From positions 1-6,554 of the forward strand of contig CAKZLS010000414.1 in assembly GCA_937127205.1 (NCBI GenBank): DNA of 6,554 nt, in the 5' to 3' direction. Positions 1-6,121 of this stretch are shown one piece after another; position 1 is the stretch's first letter; every line of letters starts with the position of its first letter. Source of the DNA: an uncultured Rhodospirillales bacterium (lineage in GTDB: Bacteria > Pseudomonadota > Alphaproteobacteria > Rhodospirillales > Defluviicoccaceae). The position numbers and the translations under genes were made by a program. The notes under the pieces are model-generated. The model was not told the origin of the DNA. It was given only the letters and a program-made list of their open reading frames with translations, and did no database searches.

Positions 1-13
1 TGGCGACGCTTCT

Positions 14-40
14 GGATCGCCGCGCTTCGCTCGCGATGAC
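14..40. repeat. Palindromic intergenic sequence resembling a widespread dispersed bacterial repeat
   Basis: The minus strand reads GTCATCGCGAGCGAAGCG and continues CGGCGATCC. atcgc (16-20) pairs with gcgat (33-37), and gcg (22-24) with cgc (28-30) around ctt. I recall a very similar motif (GTCATTGCGAGCGAAGCG followed by an AATCC-type end) as a common dispersed intergenic element in many bacterial genomes. The match is from memory and was not searched. Confidence 0.5.
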
Positions 41-66
41 GGGGCTGAGTGCTTCGTCTTGACGAG

Positions 67-100
67 CCCCCGGCCGGGCAGGCCCCCCGGCCGGGTAGGC
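67..100. repeat. Tandem pair of a 17-base GC-rich repeat
   Basis: Positions 67-83 read cccccggccgggcaggc and 84-100 read cccccggccgggtaggc. These are two adjacent 17-base units that differ at one base (c79 versus t96). A third near-copy lies at 254-270. Each unit has an internal palindrome, cccggccggg in the first two copies. The function is unknown. It could be a small dispersed repeat or a remnant of local duplication. Confidence 0.75.
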
Positions 101-214
101 TGTTTGTGTTTGGCGAGCCCATGGCTGGGCCCGCCTTTATTCCCTCAGGCGCCGGGCGCGGACGACCTTCCGCTTGTAGATCCTCGCTCTGCTGCGGGCG
201 CGCACTTGCGCTTG

Positions 215-251
215 CCATCAAGCCAATGAAGGCCCTTCATCGGCTTGATGG
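215..251 (-). terminator. Strong 16-bp hairpin after the last gene (non-canonical terminator or 3'-end structure)
   Basis: ccatcaagcc (215-224) pairs perfectly with ggcttgatgg (242-251). After one mismatch (a225/c241), atgaag (226-231) pairs with cttcat (235-240) around a three-base loop. The hairpin begins 21 bases beyond the exonuclease stop, the expected place for the operon's 3' end. Neither strand has a T-run after it, so termination would need another factor or the hairpin may only protect mRNA from 3' decay. Confidence 0.6.
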
Positions 252-253
252 AT

Positions 254-270
254 CCCCCGACCGGGCAGGC
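254..270. repeat. Third copy of the 17-base repeat, beside the exonuclease stop codon
   Basis: The copy reads cccccgaccgggcaggc and differs from the first copy (67-83) by one base (g to a at 260). It ends two bases before the exonuclease stop codon (273-275) and is separated from the tandem pair by the hairpin at 215-251 and about 115 further bases. Confidence 0.7.
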
Positions 271-272
271 CG

Positions 273-2417
273 TTAGTACTTGATCTTGGCGTACTTGGTG
301 TCGGCGCAGGCTTGCTTGGCTTCGCTGAGCGTGGTGATGCCGCGGGCCCTGAGCATGGGGATCAGGGCGAGGAACACGTCGGCCGTGGTCAGCGCGTCGC
401 CGAGCGCGGTGTGGCGGCCGGCGACGGGGACACCGAGGCGCTCGGCCAGCGCGTCGAGGCGCTGGTCGATACGCATGGGCTGGACCGCGCTGGCCAGCAG
501 CAGGGTGTCGAGCACCGGGTTGTCGAAGCGGATGCCGGTGGCTTCTTCTTTGAGCTCGAGGAAGCGCATGTCGAAGGCGACGTTGTGGCCGATCATCACC
601 GTGTCCTCGACGAACCGGCTGAACCGGGGCAGCACCTCGTCGATGGTGGGCATGCCGCGGAGCATGGACGACGAGATGCCGTGGATGGCGGCGGACTCCT
701 CGCCGATGGTTCGCTTGGGGTCCACCAGACAGTCGAAGACCTCGCGCCGCAGCACCCGGCCGTTGAACACCCGGACCGCGCCGATGGCGATGATCTCGTC
801 GCCCTCACTGGGCTTGAGGCCGGTGGTCTCGGTGTCGAACACGGTGTAGCTGAGTTGCTCCAGCGGCAGGCTGTCCAGCTCGCCGGAGCTGGCCTTGGAA
901 CGGAACAGGGTGAAGTCGAAGTCGTGGCTGCCGGCCCCGCCGTTGTCGTGTTCCGCCTCCAGCGCGCCCTCCTCCACCACGGGCACCATCAGGCGCAGCG
1001 CCGGACGGCCGGATGGGTTGTCGCCGTAGGACCAGATGGCTCCGCCGTGACGCTCGATGACGTCGAACAGGGTCATCGGCCCGCCGTCCGAGGTCCCCGA
1101 GCTTCCCGAGCCAATCGGAACGTTGAGCATGCCCCAGGATTTGAGCGCTTCCACGTCCAGCTTGGCCCCGTCCCATTCCAAGGTCATCGATGCCAGCTCG
1201 CGGCCCCGCTCCAGGGTCAGGCGGAAGTCCTGACCCCGGCACATGTCGGTCAGCCGGCCGATGAGAAACAGCAAGGCCCGTGACAGGGTGTAGCTGTCCA
1301 CATTCAGCCACAGCGGCTCCACCGGCGCGCCCACCTCGATATCGACGCCCCGGCCGTCGATCACCTGGCGCTCCACGGTGGCCAACAGGTCGCTGGCGAG
1401 CGTTTCCTGCAGGGTCCACTGGAACTTGATGTCCTGGGCGTGGTCCTTTTCCAGCGTGTCCAGCTGGTCGTTCATCTTGAGTGCGTCCTCGCGGATCGCG
1501 TCGAGGAATTTCTTACGCCCGGCGGCGTCCATCTCGGGATAGGCGAGCATGGTCTCTACCGCGGCGCGGATACCGGTGACGGCGGAGCGGTAGTTTTCGC
1601 TCAGCGACTTGAGAAGGACACCGAGGCGGTTTTCCGTGCCCACCCGACCGGTGATGTCCTCAAGAGTGAAGATGTGGCCGAGGACGGTGTTGTCGCTATC
1701 GAGTACCGGTACCAGGTGGACGTTGAGCAGTTGTTCGTCGGGACGCGCCACCGCGAACGACGCCATCAGCCCGGTTTCGCCCTGCTGCAGCCGGTGGTCG
1801 ATGTTGAGAAGAGAGTGAGCGACGCGGTTGGCATCGAGCACTGCGTATACCGAGCGGCCGAGACCGATCCATTCGCCGCTGCGCATCCCGGTGCCCTCCA
1901 GCAGGGTTCGCGCCCGCTGATTGTAAAGCAGGATCCGGCCCTCGAGATTGCACACCAGCACGCCCTGGGTGAGGTTGGACATCAACGCGGCCAGCGTGTT
2001 GCGCTCCTCCTCGACGGCGGCGCCGGCTTGCTGGATGCGGGCATCGACGTCGTCCTGCAAGGTCTGGTAGCGGTTGGCGATGCCGTTGATGCTGGCGGCC
2101 AGATCGACGACCTCGGAACGGCCGTCAACGGCGAGGCGGTGCGACGGATTGGATACGCAGATGATCCGGGTGTCGTCGGCGATGGCGTGAAACGGCACCA
2201 CGTACCATGAGTACATAAGGTTAACGATGAACCCGATCATCACCACCAGGATGACGCTGCCGACGATGAGGATACCGGCGTGGCGGTAGATCGGACCCTC
2301 CAGCGCGGCGCGCAGTTCGGGTTCCACTTCCATCCACACCGCGCCGATGGTCAGTGCGATGGTGCCGAAGGTGAGAAAGACGGTGGCGAGAAAAGCCAGC
2401 CAAGCGTTTCTTTTCAT
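273..2417 (-). CDS. Membrane sensor (HAMP/PAS, degenerate histidine-kinase core) fused to DEDDh 3'-5' exonuclease
   Basis: This 714-residue protein combines a sensory front with a DnaQ-like nuclease. Visible parts are: two membrane helices (about 6-28 and 47-73) around a short loop of roughly 18 residues; a HAMP-like linker and coiled coil (about 74-140); a PAS domain (about 140-258, LTQGVLVCNLEGRILLYNQR to HIFTLEDITGR); a HisKA-like helical pair (about 262-330); an ATPase-like lobe (about 365-480, ending ERHGGAIWSYGDNPSGRPAL); an acidic linker (481-518); and an exonuclease domain (about 520-690). The nuclease has all DEDDh residues: D528 and E530 in VFDTETTGL, D616 in IGHNVAFDMRFL, H669 and D674 in HTALGD. 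The kinase core looks dead: E274 sits where the phospho-His should be (LSENYRSAV) and both N-box Asn positions are replaced (F384, R388). The ATG has a GGGAG site four bases upstream. It lies 37 bases after the DUF294 stop, so it is probably co-transcribed. Substrate (DNA, RNA or nucleotide adduct) is unknown. Confidence 0.92.
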   Translation of the reverse strand: MKRNAWLAFLATVFLTFGTIALTIGAVWMEVEPELRAALEGPIYRHAGILIVGSVILVVMIGFIVNLMYSWYVVPFHAIADDTRIICVSNPSHRLAVDGRSEVVDLAASINGIANRYQTLQDDVDARIQQAGAAVEEERNTLAALMSNLTQGVLVCNLEGRILLYNQRARTLLEGTGMRSGEWIGLGRSVYAVLDANRVAHSLLNIDHRLQQGETGLMASFAVARPDEQLLNVHLVPVLDSDNTVLGHIFTLEDITGRVGTENRLGVLLKSLSENYRSAVTGIRAAVETMLAYPEMDAAGRKKFLDAIREDALKMNDQLDTLEKDHAQDIKFQWTLQETLASDLLATVERQVIDGRGVDIEVGAPVEPLWLNVDSYTLSRALLFLIGRLTDMCRGQDFRLTLERGRELASMTLEWDGAKLDVEALKSWGMLNVPIGSGSSGTSDGGPMTLFDVIERHGGAIWSYGDNPSGRPALRLMVPVVEEGALEAEHDNGGAGSHDFDFTLFRSKASSGELDSLPLEQLSYTVFDTETTGLKPSEGDEIIAIGAVRVFNGRVLRREVFDCLVDPKRTIGEESAAIHGISSSMLRGMPTIDEVLPRFSRFVEDTVMIGHNVAFDMRFLELKEEATGIRFDNPVLDTLLLASAVQPMRIDQRLDALAERLGVPVAGRHTALGDALTTADVFLALIPMLRARGITTLSEAKQACADTKYAKIKY

Positions 2418-2454
2418 GGATCTCCCGGTATCTATTTAGTGTTTTTTGCCATGG

Positions 2455-4293
2455 TTACACCATGTTCAGCTTGAAGTGATGGTCGAGCATTTTTCTGAAT
2501 TGCTTGACCAGTTTGAGCGAGTCCCGCAGCAGTCCCCGCTCCATTTTGGTCAGCGTGTCGGGGTCGACGTAGTTGTCGCCGCCCGGGTGATCGTCGCCGC
2601 TGTCCTCGCCGGCCAGTTGCGCGCGCAGGCGGATCATCGACATGAACTCCAGCGCCTCGATCAGGTCAGCGGTAAACCCCTCCTCCTCGAACGGGCGCTT
2701 GCCGCTCATCAGCTGGATGCGGGCCACCGTGTTGGTCTCGGACAGGAAGTGCTCCAACGCCAGACTGCGCACGCCGTGAACAATCGGAAAGATACCGCCC
2801 TTCTTGATGTCCAGCTTGCCGTTATGGGGCGGTGCCTTCTCCAGGATGAACCGGTTGAAGGTACTCAGCGGCGTGTCGAAAGCCTGGATGGCGCGGGCGA
2901 AGTGGCGGACCATGTTCTCCTGACCGCGGATCAATTGGAACAGGTAGGCCTTGAGTTCGTCCAGCAGGCTTCCGTCCCCGGCGACCGCGCTGGCGTCGAG
3001 AAAGATCGCCATGTCCATAAAGCCTTGCGAACTCGGCTTGTGGACCCAACGGCGCAGGTCTTCGCCATAGGCATCCAGCGACTTGGCCCAGACCGGGTTG
3101 GAGACCATGACGTTGCCGGGACAGGGAGGATATCCGAGTTCCATCATCGCTTCGGGAAAAGCCTTGATGACGCGTTCGAACCCATCCGGCGGCGTGCTAC
3201 CCCGGAAAATCAGGCCGTTGTCCTGGTCGGTGCGGATCAGTTGCTCGCCGCGTCCTTCGCTGCCCATTACCATAAGACAGGCGTCGGTGAGCAACGGTTC
3301 GGGCGCGTCTTTCTCGAACAACTGGGCCATGATCTTGCGATTAAGATCGGTCACCAGCGGCGCGATGTATCGGGGCTTTACGCCCCGGTCATAGAGCGAG
3401 CGGACAAACCGCGGCAGCCGGCCGGCTGCTTCTCTCAAATCGTCCAGCGACTCCGCCCGCTCCACCTGATGCGCAATGAAGTGCGAGGTGTTGGACATCT
3501 GGTTGAGCAGGTCCGCCTGCTCCAGCACGCCCAGGACCTGTGTGCCGTCGGTCACAACGATATGACGGATGGCATGTTTGGTCATGGTGACGAACGCGTT
3601 GAACAACAGGTCGTCGTGTTGCAGCGTGATCAGATCGTAGCTGGCCAGCTCACCGATAGCGGTGGAATCCGGAAGCCCCATCAGCACCGAGCGCTCGCGG
3701 ATATCGCGCCCGGTGAAGATGCCGATGCGGTCGCCGTCTTGGACCAGAATCGCCGATACGCCGTGCAGCTTCATTAATGCCACCGCGTCCTGGATGGAGG
3801 TGGCGGCGTCGGCGAACACCGGCGAGGCGAACCCGTGCTCGCCGATGCGCGCGGTGAGCAGAGACGCGGCCTCGCGCTGCTGCTGGACCGAGACAAAGGC
3901 GTCCAGCCGGCGCTCCATGTCCTCGTGAAAGAAGTCCCGGAACGGGCGGTTGGTGCGGACGAAGGTAAGAAGGAGCGGAACGGGCAGCAGATAACAAACA
4001 CCCCGTCCCTTGGCGACGAAGCGGTGTTGGCTTCGTCCCTCGATCAACGCCCGAGAGTCGAAGGTCTCGCCGGCAGTGAACCGGCCCACCGGCCCAAGCG
4101 AGTCCAGCTCTTCCACCAGACCATCGATGACCACGTAGAGGTATTCGGGAATGGCCCACCGGTCCAACACGGTCTGGCCGGGCGCATAGTCGGCGGGAGA
4201 GGCGGTGGTGGCGAGGCGGGTCAATTCGCCGTCGCGAAGCCGGTCAAAGGGTGCGAGGTTGGCGAGAAACGCCTTCGGATCGGATGCGCTCAC
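2455..4293 (-). CDS. cNMP-binding fold / CBS pair / DUF294 nucleotidyltransferase-like signalling protein
   Basis: This is a soluble 612-residue protein of the DUF294 group often found with acetate permeases. Its biochemical role is not established. Domains in order are: a cyclic-nucleotide-binding fold (about 10-128, with AGETFDSRAL at 74-83); a CBS pair (about 155-265, GVSAILVQDGDRIGIFTGRDI and HIVVTDGTQVLGVLEQADLL), the usual adenosine-nucleotide sensor; a DUF294 nucleotidyltransferase-like domain related to GlnD/GlnE (about 280-435); and the C-terminal DUF294 helical domain (about 455-605, LDIKKGGIFPIVHGVRSLAL at 494-513). The transferase motif is intact: GSEGRGEQ at 344-351 with DQD at 356-358, and D427 or D433 as a likely third acidic residue. 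The start is GTG. An in-frame TGA lies four codons upstream, no clear Shine-Dalgarno is visible, and stem-loop 1 ends 13 bases before it. The canonical cyclic-phosphate Arg is not obvious, so the sensor may bind another ligand. It likely regulates or modifies a partner; the target is unknown. Confidence 0.92.
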   Translation of the reverse strand: MSASDPKAFLANLAPFDRLRDGELTRLATTASPADYAPGQTVLDRWAIPEYLYVVIDGLVEELDSLGPVGRFTAGETFDSRALIEGRSQHRFVAKGRGVCYLLPVPLLLTFVRTNRPFRDFFHEDMERRLDAFVSVQQQREAASLLTARIGEHGFASPVFADAATSIQDAVALMKLHGVSAILVQDGDRIGIFTGRDIRERSVLMGLPDSTAIGELASYDLITLQHDDLLFNAFVTMTKHAIRHIVVTDGTQVLGVLEQADLLNQMSNTSHFIAHQVERAESLDDLREAAGRLPRFVRSLYDRGVKPRYIAPLVTDLNRKIMAQLFEKDAPEPLLTDACLMVMGSEGRGEQLIRTDQDNGLIFRGSTPPDGFERVIKAFPEAMMELGYPPCPGNVMVSNPVWAKSLDAYGEDLRRWVHKPSSQGFMDMAIFLDASAVAGDGSLLDELKAYLFQLIRGQENMVRHFARAIQAFDTPLSTFNRFILEKAPPHNGKLDIKKGGIFPIVHGVRSLALEHFLSETNTVARIQLMSGKRPFEEEGFTADLIEALEFMSMIRLRAQLAGEDSGDDHPGGDNYVDPDTLTKMERGLLRDSLKLVKQFRKMLDHHFKLNMV

Positions 4294-4306
4294 AACAAAA
4301 ACTCAT

Positions 4307-4366
4307 ATACCGGGATGCCGACCATGCTTGGCCCTTTTCAGGGAGACATGGTCGGCCAACCGGTAT
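4307..4366 (-). repeat. Long stem-loop 1 just upstream of the DUF294 gene, with GAAA tetraloop
   Basis: This three-part hairpin is visible base by base. The outer stem ataccgg (4307-4313) pairs with ccggtat (4360-4366), 7 bp. After a 3x3 internal loop, gccgaccatg (4317-4326) pairs with catggtcggc (4347-4356), 10 bp perfect. Beyond a second internal loop, the minus-strand RNA has CCCU-GAAA-AGGG (4343-4332), a 4-bp stem closed by a GNRA-type tetraloop. The GAAA loop exists only on the minus-strand transcript, which is the sense strand of the operon; the other strand would have UUUC. Five bases after the hairpin comes UUUUU (4301-4297), then the GTG start at 4293. A leader attenuator or terminator is possible. 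The element directly abuts stem-loop 2. Confidence 0.75.
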
Positions 4367-4425
4367 CCTCTTTCAAGGGAGGATCCGCCCCGTTGCGAGG
4401 GGATCCTCCCGAAGACCGAAAGAGG
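4367..4425 (-). repeat. Long stem-loop 2 in the actP-DUF294 gap (terminator-like, no U-tract)
   Basis: An inner perfect 10-bp stem pairs 4377-4386 (gggaggatcc) with 4401-4410 (ggatcctccc). Inside it, on the minus-strand RNA, CCUCG (4400-4396) can pair with CGGGG (4392-4388, one G-U pair) around a CAA loop, leaving C4387 as a single bulge, so the helix is about 15 bp. An outer 8-bp stem pairs cctctttc (4367-4374) with gaaagagg (4418-4425), separated from the inner stem by an asymmetric internal loop (2 and 7 bases). It begins 22 bases after the actP stop. There is no run of U after it on either strand, so it is not a standard intrinsic terminator. It may protect the 3' end of an upstream transcript, attenuate read-through, or be part of a dispersed palindromic element. 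Confidence 0.75.
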
Positions 4426-4447
4426 TATGTACGTTAGATCCACCGGT

Positions 4448-6121
4448 TTAGTGTTCGGTGGCTCCTTCGGCGCCGATGCCGGTCTGGCACCGCACGTCCT
4501 GAGCGGGGAACGCCGCCTTGTCTTCGACCGCGCGCGCGCTCTTGTCGGTAATCGAGAAGAACCAGATACTGATGAACGCGGCCGAGATGGAATAGAGCGC
4601 CGGGTACTTCGACGGGAACGGCGCCGAACCCGGGGCGAAGCCGAGGATCTCCTCCCAAACGGTGGGACCGAAGAACACCAGTGCCGCCGCGGTGAGCAGC
4701 CCGATGGACCCGCCGATGAGGGCACCCCGCGTGGTCAGCTTCGACCAGAACATGGAGCAGAACAGGATCGGGAAGTTGATGCTCGCGGCCACCGCGAACG
4801 TCAGCCCCACCAGGAAGGCGATGTTCTGCTTCTCGAAGGCGATCCCCAAGAGGATAGCGAGCACGCCGAGGCACACCACGGCGATCTTGGAAATCCTCAC
4901 CTCGTCTGCTTCCGTGGCCCGGCCGCGGGCGAACACGCTCGCATACAGGTCATGGGAGACGGCCGAGGCACCCGCCAGGGTCAGACCGGACACCACCGCC
5001 AGGATGGTGGCGAAGGCCACCGCCGAGATGAAGCCCAGCAAAAGATCACCACCAACCGCGTCGGCCAAATGCATGGCCGCCATGTTGTTGCCGCCAATGA
5101 GCAATCCTTCGGCCGTCAGGAACTCGGGGTTTTTGGTGATCAGCACGATGGCGCTGAACCCGATGATGAAGGTCAGGATGTAGAAGTAGCCGATGAAGCC
5201 GGTGGCGTAGAACACCGATTTGCGGGCTTCCGTGGCATTGGGCACAGTGAAGAACCGCATGAGAATATGCGGCAAGCCCGCCGTCCCGAACATCAGCGCC
5301 ATGCCGAGTGATATGGCGTCGATGGGATTGGTCACGAGCGCGCCGGGGGACATGATTTCGATGCCCTTTGCACTGGTATCCACCGCCTCGGCGAACATGG
5401 TTTGCAGGCTGAAATTGAAATGAGACAATGCGAGAAACGCGATCAGGCTGGCGCCGAACAGCAGCAGGCACGCCTTGATCATCTGCACCCAGGTAGTCGC
5501 CAGCATGCCGCCGAAGGTCACGTAGCAGATCATCAGCACGCCGACGACGATGACCGCGTAGGTGTACGGCAACCCGAACAGCAGCTGGATCAGCTTGCCG
5601 GCCCCCACCATCTGACCGATCAGGTAGAGAATGACCACGATCAGCGTGCCGGTGGCTGCAAGCGAGCGGATGGGCGTCTGGCTGAGGCGGTAGGACGCCA
5701 CGTCGGCGAAGGTGTACTTACCCAGGTTGCGAAGCTGCTCGGCGATCAGGAACATGATGATCGGCCAGCCCACCAGCCAACCCACCGAGTAGATCAGCCC
5801 GTCGAAACCGGCAACGAACACGAGGCCGGAGATACCCAGGAACGAGGCCGCCGACATGTAGTCGCCGGCAATGGCGAGACCGTTCTGGAAACCGGTGATG
5901 CCACCGCCGGCGGCGTAGAAGTCCTTGGCGGTCTTGGTGCGGCGCGCCGCCCAATAGGTAATGCCGAGGGTTGCTCCCACGAAGATCAGGAACATGATGA
6001 TGGCGGTAACGTTGACGGGTCGCGCTTCCACCTCGCCGCCGATGGCGCCGGCGGCGGACGCATCCGTCGCGAACAGCGCGGCGGCGATACCCGCCGCGGC
6101 AATCAGGATATTGATGTTCAT
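4448..6121 (-). CDS. actP: Cation/acetate symporter ActP (sodium:solute symporter family)
   Basis: This is a secondary transporter of the SSS family that takes up acetate, and in relatives other short carboxylates, with a cation across the inner membrane. The protein has 557 residues, close to the roughly 550 of E. coli ActP. It starts with a probable signal peptide (hydrophobic core 4-17, ending ATDASAAGA, cleavage near 23-24), as known for ActP. About 13 membrane helices follow between 38 and 526. Family hallmarks are AGDYMSAASFLGISGL (85-100), the SSS segment from GAGKLIQLLFGLPYTY to VTFGGMLATTWVQMIKA (173-217), GTAGLPHILMRFFTVPNA (279-296) and SGLTLAGASAVSHDLY (378-393), plus the conserved tail QTGIGAEG (546-553). 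The reading frame is open upstream to 6349, but that extension is basic, out of character and lies over the DUF485 gene. The start at 6121 is chosen for its GAGGGAAG ribosome site, signal peptide and ATGA overlap. No defects are seen. Confidence 0.96.
   Translation of the reverse strand: MNINILIAAAGIAAALFATDASAAGAIGGEVEARPVNVTAIIMFLIFVGATLGITYWAARRTKTAKDFYAAGGGITGFQNGLAIAGDYMSAASFLGISGLVFVAGFDGLIYSVGWLVGWPIIMFLIAEQLRNLGKYTFADVASYRLSQTPIRSLAATGTLIVVILYLIGQMVGAGKLIQLLFGLPYTYAVIVVGVLMICYVTFGGMLATTWVQMIKACLLLFGASLIAFLALSHFNFSLQTMFAEAVDTSAKGIEIMSPGALVTNPIDAISLGMALMFGTAGLPHILMRFFTVPNATEARKSVFYATGFIGYFYILTFIIGFSAIVLITKNPEFLTAEGLLIGGNNMAAMHLADAVGGDLLLGFISAVAFATILAVVSGLTLAGASAVSHDLYASVFARGRATEADEVRISKIAVVCLGVLAILLGIAFEKQNIAFLVGLTFAVAASINFPILFCSMFWSKLTTRGALIGGSIGLLTAAALVFFGPTVWEEILGFAPGSAPFPSKYPALYSISAAFISIWFFSITDKSARAVEDKAAFPAQDVRCQTGIGAEGATEH

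Larger units (their letters stand above)
1..272. other. Non-coding region downstream of the operon
   Basis: I see no convincing gene here. A 75-codon open frame on the plus strand (49-276) has low-complexity, GC-driven composition, resembles no family I know and runs over the end of the exonuclease gene, so I do not call it. The region holds the dispersed-repeat-like palindrome, the three 17-base repeats, a small GC hairpin (gccca 117-121 with tgggc 126-130) and the 37-base hairpin. It has the look of a repeat-bearing spacer between transcription units. Confidence 0.6.

Noticed and set aside
312..1283. Long plus-strand open frame (323 codons) opposite the exonuclease gene
   Set aside because: It is a shadow of the high-GC minus-strand gene, with a composition full of Gly, Glu, His and Gln and no recognisable domain.
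2424..2431. GATACCGG shared by the gap before the exonuclease gene and stem-loop 1
   Set aside because: The same or near-same octamer also occurs inside coding sequence (around 1570 and 2270), so it is ordinary composition rather than a shared signal.
2432..2452. Six-codon mini-frame (MAKNTK) in the gap before the exonuclease gene, a possible leader peptide
   Set aside because: It has no Shine-Dalgarno, no regulatory codon run and no associated hairpin. A frame this short is expected by chance.
2446..3777. Long plus-strand open frame (443 codons) opposite the DUF294 gene
   Set aside because: The opposite strand encodes clear cNMP, CBS and DUF294 domains. The antisense translation has no recognisable motif and is a codon-bias shadow.
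4244..4306. Short ATG frame starting just after stem-loop 1, overlapping the DUF294 start in another frame
   Set aside because: It would make only about 20 residues with no recognisable pattern, has no ribosome site and is out of frame with the clear domain-bearing protein.
4205..5311. Plus-strand open frame (368 codons) opposite actP and running across the hairpins
   Set aside because: It is low-complexity and charge-rich, antisense to the conserved symporter, and reads through stem-loops, so coding is unlikely.
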